Source of the DNA: Trematomus loennbergii
Lineage: Eukaryota > Chordata > Actinopteri > Perciformes > Nototheniidae
Direction: 5' to 3'
Length of the DNA: 64,000 nt
Assembly (NCBI GenBank): GCA_012861695.1
Contig: JAAOOA010000170.1
Location: 265,001-329,000 of the forward strand
Shown here piece after piece: positions 1 through 11,521 of the stretch (position 1 is its first letter; the number at the start of each line of letters is the position of its first letter). The notes beneath the pieces were generated by a model. It was given only the letters and a program-made list of their open reading frames with translations. It ran no database searches and was not told where the DNA came from. A program made the translations under genes and the position numbers.

Positions 1-164
1 GATTGGTGCACCGTCGTGTCTTTTCGGCCGTGCCGACACTTTTTTTGGCCGAAAACCTACCGATTCGGCATGTAAGGGAAGTTATTGTCATTTGTTCTGG
101 GAATGTCATTTTCGAGCCTGAGACCTGAAAAACAGGCTTGGGGCTAAACAGGTTGAATCCACGA
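1..164 (+). mobile_element. Fragments of a Harbinger-like and a piggyBac-like element
   Basis: Bases 1-73 resemble part of the Harbinger-like element at 43559-43625 (shared 'gtgccgacac' and 'cgattcgg' words). Bases 74-160 match the right end of the piggyBac-like element at 29820-29898, including the words 'gagcctgagacctgaaaaac' and 'aggct'. The last bases read 'aacaggttga', so the TTAA expected at the end is altered. Both pieces are short non-coding relics. Confidence 0.6.
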
Positions 165-1689
165 AATTCATATTTGTATAACCCCCATTATACCCCCATT
201 TTTCTGATTATGCATTTTCACAGTTTTACCACAAATTACATCACAGTTAGTGGCGTCACTAAATGTAACTTCTGATCTCTTTCTTATTATACATTTTCAG
301 TCGTGGTTTCATCAGTTTTACCAGAAACTGCGACTTCTCGTAAAATATGACTTTCTAATCTTACAGAAAACCCAAATCTTTCTTTACCTTAAAACATTGT
401 TTTACTCGTAAATGTCCCAATTTCTCCAGATTGCTTTACAATAATCCCACAGAACGTTTGTTCTCGAACATTTCTTAATGTTTTTTCACGTAAATATACG
501 ACTTAAAACTTGGAAACTCATAATTGTATAAACCCCATCAGAGAAAGTTGTGAAGTCACTTATGCGACCTTAAGGTTTTTTTTTATTTGTTGTAATTTGC
601 ATGGTTTTGCGTTTCGGCATTTATAATCTCAAGAATGTCCAAAACATTTTATGTAAACATATCATTTTGTGATTTGGTTGGTAACGTAGATTCTGAGTTT
701 TATAGCCCCATAAGAGCACTTAACAAACTCCGAAATCTTTCTCTCTTATATTTTCACTCTCAGTTTTTCCACAAACTTCGACCTGAAGCACATTTTCATC
801 TTTGAAATGCACAAACATCATATCTGTAAATTCAAACGGGTTTTATCCGCCTCTCGCTGTAATCTGCTGCACAACATGAATGAATTTAGATTTCTAGATA
901 AATTCCAACGATCAGCAGCACCCGACTCTGATTGGATACTTCCAGCCCCAGTGCACTCTGGGACATGTAGTTGACCCCTCATTCAGTTGTTTTAAACTCT
1001 GTGGCTTATTGCATGAAGTTACTTTTTCAGCTCATATTAAAACAAATATGAATCTGACAAAAAATCATTAAGCGCAGATTTTAAAAATGAATTAAAAAAC
1101 CAGCGCTCTTTGTTTTAGTTTTTCTGTTCAACAGTTTTGTCATCAATGAACTTCCATACAAATTAAAATGAGAGCGTCGCTTTTCGTGGTGTTTTCTGAG
1201 TTTTGGCTGAAGTGATATTTTTATATTTCGGAGGTAAAATATATTTATGTTGAAGGATCACTCAGTTTGTGTTTCTGCCGTCATTCATCCCATGAAATAT
1301 AATAAATCTGTGAACTGTGTATTTATATTTATTATTGGAACATTCTCAGGATCAGAATACCTTCGTCCCACAGAGGGGAAATGTACATAGTTACAGCAAA
1401 TGTGAAGATAGAGACAACACATTAATAAATAAAACACTATTAGATTAAGGTCACATTCACACCAGCCTTGTTTAGTCCGGTTGAATCGAACCCTGGTGAG
1501 TTTACCCGCTTTGTGCAGTTCGTTTGGGTTTTTGTGAACGCAGTCCGAGACCCCTGAAGTGAACTAAACAACCGGACTCTGGTCCGCCTACATTCTTTTT
1601 AGCCTTTGCTGACCATTTACACGCAGTAACACCTGTAGAACTACAGGAGAGGAACACCACAGAAGAAGAAGGGCCTCTTCACCCAAACA
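165..1689. other. AT-rich DNA with no supported gene
   Basis: No coding region, RNA gene or complete transposon could be recognised. The segment around 1450-1600 has the look of a short fish interspersed repeat ('aaggtcacattcacaccagc' onward), but no paired end was found in the window. Confidence 0.5.
951..972 (-). promoter_or_regulatory. Possible ZNF143-like promoter motif
   Basis: On the minus strand the bases read AACTACATGTCCCAGAGTGC, close to the vertebrate ZNF143/SBS promoter element (ACTACAATTCCCAGCATGC type). A CCAAT-like 'gattgg' lies about 20 bp away at 930-935. No transcript or coding exon can be tied to it here, so it may be chance. Confidence 0.25.
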
Positions 1690-1901
1690 CAGCCACACTT
1701 AGTTAGTATAAATACGGCACATGTTGGTACATCGGGAACCCTTCCTCCGACCGCTGCTTTAATCGTGTTTCTTCTTTCTTGGTAAAGTAAATTAGAAATT
1801 AGACATTTGGTCAAAGTTACCGCGGCTCGTTAATGAAGTCCCTGAGGTCAGAGGTCAGTCAGACCGTCAACATGTTTGTTTGTCATGTTGAACAGTTTCC
1901 A
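1690..1901 (+). repeat. Direct repeat, left copy (about 215 bp)
   Basis: Runs from 'cagccacactta' to 'gaacagtttcca' and is nearly identical to 2312-2537. The two copies flank the L1-type RT fragment. The right copy has a few extra bases near its start and a duplicated 'agaggtc' inside. Confidence 0.85.
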
Positions 1902-2021
1902 GTACCTTAGAGGTCTGCCACTCCTTCGGTCTCAATTAAGTGCATTGAAACTATCTATCAAAATCCCACAGCTAGAATAAAAATGAATGGTAGTCTAACA
2001 GAAAGAATAGTATTAAAAAGA

Positions 2022-2302
2022 GGCAGGTTGTTTGTCCCCACTCCTCTTCGCTCTATACATTGAACCTCTAGCACAGGCTATACGGCAAAGTGAAGAGCTG
2101 CAGGGAATTAGGATTAAAGGACAGGAACACATAGTGAGTCTATTGGCGGATGATACTATAATATATCTCAAAAAAACCCCAATAGAAGCTTTATCCAGCT
2201 GATGAACCTTATACAAATATATGTGACCATTCAGGATACAAGGTGAATGTTAATAAAACACAGATGTTGGCCTTTAACTATACCCCCACTCAAGGAATGA
2301 AG
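2022..2302 (+). pseudogene. L1-type LINE reverse transcriptase fragment
   Basis: Conceptual translation from 2022 gives an L1-type RT core: [20 protein letters not shown] at the thumb-side motif, then a catalytic LADD (usual form FADD) about 30 residues later, then a stop at 2199-2201. This is the central piece of ORF2; the endonuclease and C-terminal parts are absent. It lies between two ~215-bp direct repeats, so it was probably caught in, or caused, a local duplication. Assignment to the L1 clade rests on memory of the motif spacing. Confidence 0.7.
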
Positions 2303-2311
2303 AGCAACTTC

Positions 2312-2537
2312 CAGCCACACTTTAGTATAAGTTAGTATAAATACGGCACATGTTGGTACATCGGGAACCCTTCCTCCGACCGCTGCTTTAATCGTGTTTC
2401 TTCTTTCTTGGTAAAGTCAATTAGAAATGAGACATTTGGTCAAAGTTACCGCGGCTCGTTAATGAAGTCCCTGAGGTCAGAGGTCAGAGGTCAGTCAGAC
2501 CGTCAACATGTTTGTTTGTCATGTTGAACAGTTTCCA
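2312..2537 (+). repeat. Direct repeat, right copy
   Basis: Second copy of 1690-1901. It is much longer than a normal target-site duplication, so a tandem duplication with a LINE fragment between the copies is more likely than a simple insertion footprint. Confidence 0.85.
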
Positions 2538-2597
2538 ATAACCCCCCCGAGCCGAGGACCAGAGGGACCAATCAGAGTCCGGTAATGACCTCCCCTC

Positions 2598-2633
2598 GGA
2601 CACACACACACACACCACACAGACACAGACACA

Positions 2634-2702
<69 letters not shown>
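2598..2702. repeat. (CA)n microsatellite
   Basis: About 100 bases of CA dinucleotide with a few interruptions ('ccacacagacacagacaca'). The long C/V-rich reading frames across it are artefacts. Confidence 0.97.
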
Positions 2703-2705
<3 letters not shown>

Positions 2706-3513
2706 CCAGGGTTATCATCCTAATTAGACTCCTACTGTCCTCACCAACTAAATGAAGAACAATAAACTTTGGGATAAACTGAAACTTTCCGAGGTAAATA
2801 ACGAGTAACACATGAAGGTGAATATATTCCAATAGAGAGAGAAAGCTAAAGAATTCCAACATTAAACATTACGGGCGTTTATACGTAGTTCATTCACATA
2901 TACATATACATTATTTACATTTCGTTTAAACCTACAACTGAATATATAAACACTAGGGCTATGATCTGGAAACCTTAACGCTTTAATAAAACATTACGAA
3001 GATGAATCATATCAACAAGTTTGACCCAAATGTCCTCCCGTAACTCCAGGGCGGATTTCTACCATGAATCAAGGGGCAGTGAAAATGCAAAAAAAAGCAG
3101 AGAAACTGGTCGACACCGTCTTGGTTTTTTGGAACCTAACAATCACAGCTAGCCCGCCCTAAAGCACATGATACTATGTTGTTTATTTGAGTCTAAATTT
3201 GAATATAACTCACAAAATGAACACTGTTTTGAAGTGATTACTACCATCAACTTATCAGGAAGTTCTCCTGAAGTATGAACCCAGTGAGAAGCAGTAAACA
3301 AAACATGGCGTCTGATGCCGGATGTCTCTGAATCAGAAACAGGTTTATCACCAGATAGGTTTACACATACGAGGAATTTGACTTGACGTCATAGACAGAG
3401 CATACATAAAAATGTATGCAATAAAACATGAATGAATCTGTCTGGGGCTCTGCGATCAGAGATGGGGTCGTTACTAAAAAAAAAATATATTACATATTAC
3501 TTTAAAAAAAAAG
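2703..3513. other. AT-rich DNA with no supported gene
   Basis: No coding or structured element recognised. An A-rich run near 3476-3512 ('atatattacatattacttt') resembles ends of fish DNA transposons but has no visible partner. Confidence 0.5.
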
Positions 3514-4738
3514 ATGAGATGGATCCCCAAGACCGGGAGAAAACTGCTTTTTCCACCCCACTTGGCCTGTTTGAGTTTGAGCGCATGCCCTTTGGACTTT
3601 AATGCGCCTGCAACATTCCAACGGTTGATGCAACAGTGTTTAAGTGGTCCATTGGCAGAGTCTCTTTCAGTGTACTTGGATGACATTATATTTATTCAAC
3701 TGATTTATCCTCTCACCTGCAGCATTTGGATGAGGCTTTCCAAAGGCTGTGACAGTATGGATTGAAACTACGGCTGGACAAATGTAAGCTCCTTCAACAC
3801 GAGGTGACGTTTTTGGTCCATTTGGTGGACCAGGACCTGTCCCTGACAAAATAACAGCTGTACTTGACTGGCCGGTACCCGCCACCGTAAGACAAGTAAG
3901 AGCCTTTTTAGGACTCGCTGGTTATTACAGACGCTTTGTTGCTGGTTTTGCTAAAATTGCACGCCCTTTGAATACTCTACTGACAGGCATCCTAGCTGAT
4001 AAGAAATCAGGGACACGTAAAGTACAGTGGTCCTCTGAGTGTCAAACAGCATTTGATGCATTAAAGACTGCACTGATGCAAGCACCTGTTTTGGCATATG
4101 CAGACTATTCCTTGCCATTTATAGTCTACACAGATGCCAGCAACCAAGGCTTAGGAGCAGTTCTGTCCCAAGTGCAAGAGGGGCAAGAGCGAGTGATAGC
4201 CTATGCCAGCCGCAGCCTACACCCCACTGAACGGAACAATGCCAACTACAGCTCATTCAAGCTTGAACTGTTGGCCCTGAAGTGGGCAGTGACAGAGAAA
4301 TTCAAGGACTACCTAACTGGGTGCAGGTCAATAACCCTATATGTCAATAACCCTGTTGCTCATCTACAGACGGCTCGCCTGGGTGCCGTAGAACAGCGCT
4401 GGGTTGCACAACTCGCCTCTTTCAACTACGAAATAAAGTTTCGCTCGGGTAAGAGCAACGCTAATGCAGACGCATTATCAAGATGTCCAGTTGCCTCCTT
4501 GTCTTCTAGGGCTCCAGACGAGGAGTGTGTTACAAGACCAGCTGCAACCACAGCAGCCATTGAGTTAACACCTGGAGGACAGGATGAGTTGGCCAGCAGT
4601 GACTGGGAAGAGGCACAAGGACCCCAACATACAGACAGTTAGGAGGTATGTGGAAAACCGGCTGGCACCCAAAGGACCAGAACGCCAGGCCTTGTCCTGC
4701 AAAACACAGAAAATATTGCAAAAATTGAAGAAATTGCA
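3514..4738 (+). pseudogene. Ty3/Gypsy pol fragment: RT and RNase H
   Basis: Relic of a Gypsy polymerase. The RT part (3520-3960) shows the NAPATFQRLMQQCL segment and the catalytic YLDDII, but needs several frame changes. From 3968 to 4642 one frame stays open for 224 codons and covers the connection and RNase H regions: [16 protein letters not shown] holds the first catalytic Asp, ELLALKWAV follows, and the region ends with NADALSRCP as in other Gypsy elements. A further frame (4584-4740) reads into the linker before the integrase and stops where the piggyBac-like element begins. Protease, gag, integrase and LTRs are missing. The integrase scrap at 25010-25400 has the sequence expected next and may belong to the same family. 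Confidence 0.85.
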
Positions 4739-5886
4739 AGGTCTCAGGCTCGAAAATTACCATTCCCAGAACAAATGACCATATCTTCCCTTCTAAAAGG
4801 GGAAAATGAATAATCTTTATTCTCAAAGTAATGATAAACCTGTGAGTTGGATGTAGAGAAGTCAGAATCAATATAGATGTTTTTATTTTAAAGAAAATTC
4901 AGATTGAACATAGTAAAAAACTGTAAATTATAGTGTCCGTCCAAAAATTCTTTTTTACTTATAGTGAAAACTACCCTTGGATGATGGGTTAGTAGACTAA
5001 AAGCTTTAGGAATCCAAAGTACAACATATAATAAGTACCCTGTATCAAGATTGATGCAAAACAAGTGACATTTGACCTTTTTAGAGAGATTTAGCAAAAG
5101 AAACCACCTCTGGGGTCATTTGGGTGGAAATGGGCGTTTTTGCCGTTTCTCTGGAACCCATTGGTCGATTTTGATGATTGACATCTCTTTTGAACCGTTA
5201 GAGCCAATAGAATCGAAAGGAAATTTCCACATACACACCAACGTTACCATTGAGAAGTGGGGGCTATGCGCACGCAGTTTGCCCAAAGCGAAAGCTATCT
5301 TACGCTCTGAAATCTGAAAACTGAAAACTAGTTTAATTGCTGATGGATTATCAGTAATAATTTCAAAGTGACACAGACACATTGGATTAACCTATGGATT
5401 AACCTTCAGCAGCGTTTTTATCGTTTTAATGCCATTGAAGACCACTTTTGATCAGACAACGACAAAGGTAAGACATATTGCCGTGTTTGCTACCTAATGC
5501 CACGTGTTGTGATGTCTGTTTTTGTTTCTAATGTAGCGAGTTCTGATCATGGAGTGACGATATAGATACCTATCGATTCTGTGTATTCTCACGATGCTAA
5601 TCGATATGTTGGATGTGCAGTTACGATAATTAATAAGGGTGTTATACCGTGAGTTCTGTGCTAACGGCGTTAGCATTCTTTCGCTCAGGGCTAATTCAGA
5701 GGCTCAGTGTTAGCCTTGTGTTTTTTTTTGCTAAAAAATAAATAAATCATCAGTTAGCTGAGTTTCTTCCCGTTACATGGATATGAAACATTCATAGTTT
5801 ATTCAATCTTAAGAAGCCCTCAGACACTGTTGCTTGCAGATGTTGTGGTTTCGGACCCGCCGAAGGGTCTGTGGGGCTTAAGAGGA
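4739..5886 (-). mobile_element. piggyBac-like non-autonomous element, diverged copy
   Basis: Reverse-complement relative of the element at 28728-29898: shared stretches include 'gacatttgacctttttagag', the 'gtttttatcgttttaatgcc' segment and the terminal 'ggggcttaagagg' at 5874-5886. The end near 4739 is truncated (starts at 'ggtctcaggctcg') and no TTAA duplication remains. It joins a plus-strand Gypsy pol relic on one side and a minus-strand gag relic on the other. No transposase is encoded. Confidence 0.75.
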
Positions 5887-6415
5887 GTTTCTCCCTCTGC
5901 AACTCCAACCTAGCCTGCTCAGTTTCCTGCCTCAATTTTTCCAAAGACACCGCTCTTTCTAGCTCAATGCCCTGTTGCATCTTCTCCACGGCCAACTCCT
6001 TTTCCGTCTCCAACTGTAAGCTTCATTTGAGTAACTCCTTCTGTTGCTCGAAATTCAAAACGGCACTTTGACCCGCCATTTCTATTGTGCGCCCGGGGAC
6101 AGGTGTATCCGCTTCAGTGTCGAACACCTTACTTTTTAGCAGCCAAGCCCTCAAATTTGCTTTCACTGACTCTTTCACTCTCTTATCGCCAACTACAAAC
6201 CCATAATACTGAGCTATTTTCACTAACTGATCCTTGGTGCACTGATCCAAAAATCCTTCAGACGGTGCAGCAACAAACGCCCCCACAATATCCTCCATAT
6301 TTACCCAATAATAGCTATTTTTACAGAGGAAATGCAATTTCTTAGCCCACCTGTGCACACAGTAGGAATGAGCAGCCCCGCTAGCTGACTTCTTAAGCAC
6401 AAACTTAATAGGCAA
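5792..6415 (-). pseudogene. Gypsy gag-like N-terminal region, frameshifted
   Basis: Read from 6415 leftwards. The first frame (130 codons, 6415-6023) includes MEDIVGAFVAAPSEGFLDQC followed by a helical KDQLVKIAQYYG...GDKRVKESVK segment of the type seen at the N terminus of fish Gypsy gag proteins. A second frame (6013-5792) continues with a Glu/Gln/Leu-rich coiled coil (ERAVSLEKLRQETEQARLEL) and then reads into the piggyBac-like element. One indel near 6020 separates the two frames. The nucleocapsid is not present. Its strand, the LTR at 7684-9684 and the primer site at 7670 fit one element. Confidence 0.65.
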
Positions 6416-6974
6416 CTCCCCCCCTAGTCTTCATGAGGCGTAGCGGTGGGTATTTATGCACTTAAAGCCCGCTGGACCGAGAGAGGCGACCAGGTAACCG
6501 GCAACCCCCCTGAACCACGGAAGTGCTCCCGAGCAAGTTTAGGGAAAAGGGAAGCTCTAACCGCCGTACCCCAACACTATCAAGGCCCCCCCCCAGACGA
6601 AACCCAAAGAGGAAACGTCTCTTGAACCTACCACGGGAAACACTCCTACAGGTATTGAATACACAGGCGGGACACCACTACCTCCTATGTTTCAGCGAAT
6701 ATTAAGAAAAAAGATCACAGCTACCGGACAAAAACAAACAAATCTCATCAATCCACAAAAATCCGGGACCATACGCATTCCAAAGTAACGTCTAGGCACC
6801 CCTAGAGTGCATACACATCACCATATAAGGCCACATATACGTCACTGTCATCTGAGGGAATCCCCGACACGTGACGTAACATTCACATGGTCGATACGTG
6901 CTCCCTTGCACCACTTCCCCCCAAAAAAAACTCTGGCTACCAACTAGCCGAACACAGGCTAATTCAGGTACAGC
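6416..6974 (-). other. Gypsy leader region, non-coding
   Basis: Lies between the gag start and the inserted hAT element on the minus strand. It contains C-rich stretches such as the run at 6581-6596. No gene seen; read as the 5' untranslated leader of the minus-strand Gypsy. Confidence 0.5.
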
Positions 6975-7624
6975 TAGGGTTGCAAAGGGGTGGAAAGTTT
7001 CCGGTACATTTCCGGAAAGTTTCCATGGGAAGTTAAGCTGGGGAATTTTGGAAATATTCGATGCAAAATTAAACAAAAAACATGACATTTCAACAGATTT
7101 TTTTTTTAAAAGTAAAACAGAACAAGTTTTAATTATTTTATTGAACAATTATTTGTTTCATTGAAGAACGAAAACAGGAATGTTGAGTTAAATATTACTC
7201 ATCCCCCCCAACCCCACTCATTAAAAAATGAACAAAAATGCACCCCCCATCCAAAAATCCCCACAAAGTCCCATTCAAAATGTTAAATGAAAAGATATGG
7301 CTTCATTTGTCTTGTGCTTTGGGCTCAAGAGTGTGATCCAGTCTTCTCGAAATCATCTGTGCATGTGATGGAGGAATGCACAGTGCCTGTAGGGGGTGTG
7401 GTCTCAATAGCCATGCAGTAAGCAGTGCGCTATGGCATGGATATTCAAGTGTACTTGAATGGCATCTGTTTGTTTTAGTCAAGATTATGCTAAAATATAC
7501 TTTCCCCAAATATATTTAAGTTCCCTATGAAGAGCCAACCTTCAATTTTGAAAATTCCCAGTTTATTCCCATGGAAAGTTTCCATCTTTGAAAATTCCCG
7601 GAATTTTGCAACCCTAGGTACAGC
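6967..7624. mobile_element. hAT-type non-autonomous element (642 bp) with 8-bp TSD
   Basis: The element proper spans 6975-7616. It begins TAGGGTTGCAAA and ends TTTGCAACCCTA, and both ends continue into imperfect inverted repeats containing 'ggaaagtttcc' and 'ttccatggga'. It is flanked by an exact 8-bp duplication GGTACAGC (6967-6974 and 7617-7624), the length typical of hAT. No transposase is encoded. It sits in the leader of the minus-strand Gypsy, so it inserted after that element. Confidence 0.92.
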
Positions 7625-7669
7625 TAACGCCAAAACAGCCCAACTAACTCCCGGTTCATACTCACGATA

Positions 7670-7681
7670 GACGAGCCCCCA
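7670..7681 (-). promoter_or_regulatory. Primer binding site, tRNA-Pro type
   Basis: On the minus strand the bases TGGGGGCTCGTC follow the LTR end (...CATAACA) by two bases. They match the first 12 bases of the proline-tRNA primer site used by many retroelements (TGGGGGCTCGTCCGGGAT); downstream bases diverge. This fixes LTR orientation and the 5' side of the element. Confidence 0.8.
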
Positions 7682-7683
7682 GT

Positions 7684-9684
7684 TGTTATGACCGGCCCGT
7701 AGGCCACAACATGAAAACAGAGAGACGTTCGAGGGTTCCAAAAACCACGGCACTTTTATTGTGATAGTTCCAAACACAACACCGGAAACATGAGAGGGTG
7801 GGCGAGGGGAAAGGATCCCGGCGAGAGACCTCCTGCAGCAGGCTCGGAGAGAGTCATGAAGGCCAAGACAGCATTCCCTCTCGCCTTCTCAGTGATGTTT
7901 TTTATTCAGTCGGAGCAAGTATTTTATTACTTTTAAACACCTCTCTTAGCTCAGGATGTGTCCCAGCTGCCTTCAAACATGCCATGGTTAAGCCACTACT
8001 TAAAAAGAAAAATGTCGACCCTTCCATTCTCGCAAATTTTAGGCCCATCTCCCAGCTACCTTTTTTATCAAAAGCCCTGGAGCGAGTAGTCTACGCCCAG
8101 CTGCAGTCTTTTTTAACCATGCATGGAATCCATGAAAAGTTTCAGTCTGGCTTCAAACCCATGCACAGCACTGAAACAGCCCTTTGAAGAGTTTTTAATG
8201 ATCTGCTCCTAGCCGCCGACTCAGGTAGCCCAGCTGTCTTGGTGCTGTTAGACCTGACAGCTGCCTTCGATACTGTGGACCATAGCATCCTGCTGTCACG
8301 GCTTGAACAGTCCGCTGGCATCACAGGCTCTGCCCTTGCATGGTTCAGGTCCTACCTGACAGACCGTAGCTTCTCGGTACAGCTAGGTGCCTTCTCCTCT
8401 GCCAAAGCCCCTCTTACCTGTGGGGTTCCCCAAGGCTCGATTCTGGGCCCCATCCTTTTTCTACTGTACATACTGCCCCTAGGTTCAATTCTCACTAAAC
8501 ACAATATTCCCTTCCACTGCTACGCTGACGATGTACAGATATATCTGCCTCTCAAAGCAAATGTCAAACACTCACTACAGCAGTTGATGGACTGCTTAAC
8601 AGAGATAAAATCCTGGCTGAGCAAAAACTTTCTCAACCTCAACGAGAGCAAGACTGAGGTCATCTTTTTTGGACCCCAACCTCCAGCCTCTCCGGTTGAT
8701 ATTCTGGGCTCTCTCAAAAAAAACATCCTCCCCTCGGTCATGAACCTTGGAGTGACCTTCACTAGCACTTTTAAATTCGACAAGCAGGTCAGCACCGTAG
8801 TCAAATCCTGCTTTTTTAAAATAAGACTATTGGCCAAAACCAAGTCGTATTTATCTTTTAAAGACTTAGAAAGGGTTATTAACGCCTTTGTAACCTCGAG
8901 ACTGGACTATTGCAACGCTCTGTATGTGGGTATGGACCAGGCCTCAATTAAACGCTTACAGCTAGTCCAAAACGCAGCTGCACATTTGCCGACTGGCCAC
9001 AAAAAGCATGACCACATCACCCCTATTCTGGCCTCACTACACTGGCTTCCAGTTCGGTTCAGAATTGATTTAAAAATCCTTTTATTTGTTTTTAAAGCAC
9101 TAAATGGGCTGGCTCCGGCCTATATAGCTGAACTCCTCCAGCGCTACACCCCAGCCAGAGCTTTAAGGTCTGCTGACCAGCTGCTGCTGGTAGTGCCCAA
9201 GACCAGGCTCAAAACCAGAGGGCACCGAGCCTTCTCAGCAGCTGGCCCGAGGCTCTGGAACACTCTGCCCCTCCATGTGAGGTCGGCCCAGACCCTAGGG
9301 GTTTTTAAATCTACACTAAAAACTCACTTCTTCTCCCTGGCCTTCTAGTCAGAGCGGAGCACGACTCCTGACTTTTCCTTGTGTTTTTTTATTTTTATTT
9401 TTTATATATATCTGTTGTAATTTATTGTCTTTTATTGTGATTGTAGTAATGTGTTTTTATTACATGTACAGCACTTTGGCTTGACCAAAAATCGCTTTTA
9501 AATGTGCTTTATAAATAAAACCTGATTTTGATTTGATGTGACTCCGGGCAACTGGGCTTAAGTAGCACCTCGGCTCCGGCCAGGTGTCCCCGGTCATGCT
9601 GATTGGCCTCTTCAGCTCCACCCCCATCGCAGGACCTGCAACACACCTGCACACTCATAGGCCCCAGGCTCTGGGACCGTCACA
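7684..9684 (-). mobile_element. Gypsy 5' LTR split by an L2 LINE
   Basis: In minus orientation the LTR starts TGTGACGGTCCC at 9684 and ends GGTCATAACA at 7684. Its two parts (9684-9538 and 7866-7684) total about 330 bp and are separated by the LINE at 7867-9537. Near the 3' part an AATAAA signal lies at about 7757 (minus strand) before 'agtgccgtggtttttgg'. No 3' LTR partner was found in the window. Confidence 0.8.
7867..9537 (+). pseudogene. L2/Maui-type LINE, 5'-truncated, one nonsense codon
   Basis: Reverse transcriptase part of an L2-clade (CR1 superfamily) LINE. The frame reads from 7868 to the stop at 9346-9348, interrupted only by TGA at 8185-8187, where the sister copy at 31.2-33.2 kb has Leu. 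Landmarks are LLDLTAAFDTVDHSILLSRL, CGVPQGSILGPILF, the catalytic YADDVQIY and the C-terminal WNTLPLHVRSAQTLGVFKS. The endonuclease is missing through 5' truncation. The 3' UTR ends with the family's short GATTTGAT-type repeats at 9526-9537. It is inserted in the Gypsy LTR; no clear target duplication was seen. Confidence 0.92.
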
Positions 9685-9835
9685 GTATGTATATATATAT
9701 ATATGTGTGTATGTGTATGTGTATATGTGTATGTATATGTGTATGTAAATGTGTGGGTATGGGGGTATGTATGTACATATATATATGTGTATGTGTATAT
9801 GTGGGTATACATATGTGAGTATATAGGTATATGTG
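9685..9835 (+). repeat. (TATG)n / (TA)n microsatellite
   Basis: Alternating 'tatgtgta' and 'tata' words over about 150 bases directly next to the outer end of the Gypsy LTR. Confidence 0.95.
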
Positions 9836-10277
9836 TTATTGTTATTATTCTTTATTTCCTTATCTCTTACATTTTTTTAAATAATTTTTGACATTACTTT
9901 ATTTTTACCTATGTATTTATTTATTTATCTACTTTACTATGTAGGACCGGGAGGGGGGGGGAAATGGAAAAATATAGACCGTATAATGTAACTCATTGTG
10001 CGTGACTCAATAAAAAGGTAGGGAACTAGAAAAAAAAAAAATAATAATAAAAAATATAGTAAAATATAACAGTATTTATATTGCAATGGAATGGAATGAA
10101 AAAAGGAATAAAATATGAATACAAATCGGCAGTAATAAAAAAGACATGAAAACAGATATAGTGTATATTGTGTGTGCATTAATGTAATGCATACTGATAA
10201 AAACGATTTTACTCAAAATCTCTTCTTTTATTTAATGTGTAACTTGAATTTGCAAGTAATTTTGTAACTTCATTTTG
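9836..10277. other. AT-rich DNA with no supported gene
   Basis: T- and A-rich sequence with a G-run at 9950-9961. Nothing recognisable. The left boundary of tyrosine recombinase element A follows. Confidence 0.5.
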
Positions 10278-10480
10278 ATGAGGGAATGCTCTGGTTTTTG
10301 TACAAAATTAACATGGGATCACTCCCGTCACCGGACGTACTTCGTCTCACTGGAATATTAACGGCCATAGTGAATATAAAATCGTCCCCATGTATCCGGC
10401 CAATGACGGGAGAGTTTTGAAAGAGACAAAACACTGTTCCATACATTTAAAAACACTTAAACAATTAAACAATGTTTACC

Positions 10481-10712
10481 CCAGGATTCAGGCACCTTCC
10501 CTGGCTTGTAAAGTGCAGTTATGCGCCCTGGAGGTATTGCACTATTTACAAAATGTATACCCAGGATTGAGGCACCTTCCCTGGCTTGTAAAGTGCAGTT
10601 ATGCGCCCTGGAGGTATTGCACTATTTACAAAATGTATACCCAGGATTGAAGCACCTTCCCTGGCTTGTAAAGTGCAGTTATGCGCCATGGAGGTATTCT
10701 GCTATTTACAAA
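10481..10712 (+). repeat. 80-bp tandem repeat, copy A (about 3 units)
   Basis: Unit begins 'cccaggattgaggcacc' and includes 'ctggcttgtaaagtgcagtt' then 'atgcgccctggaggtattgc'. Period is 80 bases with few differences. Reading frames across it are artefacts of the repeat. Inverted copies of the unit core occur at 17414-17452 and 17988-18026. Confidence 0.92.
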
Positions 10713-11521
10713 ATGTAGCACTCTGTTTATTTCACACCTCCAGGGCGGAGACCGGGAAAATCACCTCTCTCTGCCCGCTCACAGAGCCCCGAAGGACGGA
10801 CTAGAGACCTCCAGCACCAGTCCCTAACAGTGGGACTCTGGTTATTTCACACCTCCAGGAGAGACCAGGGGGAAATCACCTCTCTCTGCCCGCTCACAGA
10901 GCCCGAAGGACGGACTAGAGACCTCCAGCAGCAGTCCCTAACAGTGGGACTCTGGTTATTTCACACCTCCAGGAGAGACCAGGGGAAATCACCTCTCTCT
11001 GCCCGCTCACAGAGCCCCGAAGGACGGACTAGAGACCTCCAGCAGCAGTCCCTAACAGTGGGACTCTGGTTATTTCACACCTCCAGGAGAGACCAGGGGG
11101 AAATCACCTCTCTCTGCCCGCTCACAGAGCCCCGAAGGACGGACGAGAGACCTCCAGCAGCAGTCCCTAACAGTGGGACTCTGTTTATTTCACACCTCCA
11201 GGAGAGACCAGGGGAAAATCACCTCCCTCTGCCCGCTCACAGAGCCCCGAAGGACGGACGAGAGACCTCCAGCAGCAGTCCCTAACAGTGGGACTCGGTT
11301 TATTTCACACCTCCAGGAGAGACCAGGGGAAAATCACCTCCCTCTTCCCGCTCACAGAGCCCCGAAGGACGGACGAGAGACCTCCAGCAGCAGTCCCTAA
11401 CAGTGGGACTCAGTTTATTTCACACCTCCAGGAGAGACCAGGGGGAAATCCACCTATCTTTGCCCGCTCACAGAGCCCCGAAGGACGGACTAGAGACCTC
11501 CAGCAGCAGTCCCTAACAGTG
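10713..11521 (+). repeat. 114-bp tandem repeat array, copy A (about 7 units)
   Basis: Unit contains 'tttcacacctccaggagaga', 'ctgcccgctcacagagcccc' and 'cagtccctaacagtgggact'. Period is 113-116 bases because of single-base indels. One frame stays open for 151 codons, but that follows from the 114-bp (38-codon) period, not from coding. Confidence 0.93.

Noticed and set aside
1690..2537. The ~215-bp direct repeats as LTRs of a small element
   Set aside because: No TG...CA ends, primer site or purine tract, and the enclosed piece is LINE RT rather than an LTR-element gene.
2484..2862. Cys/Val-rich frames near 2.6 kb
   Set aside because: They are translations of the (CA)n microsatellite.
3514..6415. 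A single Gypsy element joining the pol fragment and the gag fragment
   Set aside because: pol is on the plus strand and gag on the minus strand with a piggyBac-like element between; without an inversion they are separate relics.
10830..11400. Long open frames repeating GLWLFHTSRRDQG across the 114-bp array
   Set aside because: The 114-bp unit is a multiple of three and lacks stops in one frame; indels switch frames freely between units, and copy C has different 'proteins'. A repeat artefact, not a gene.
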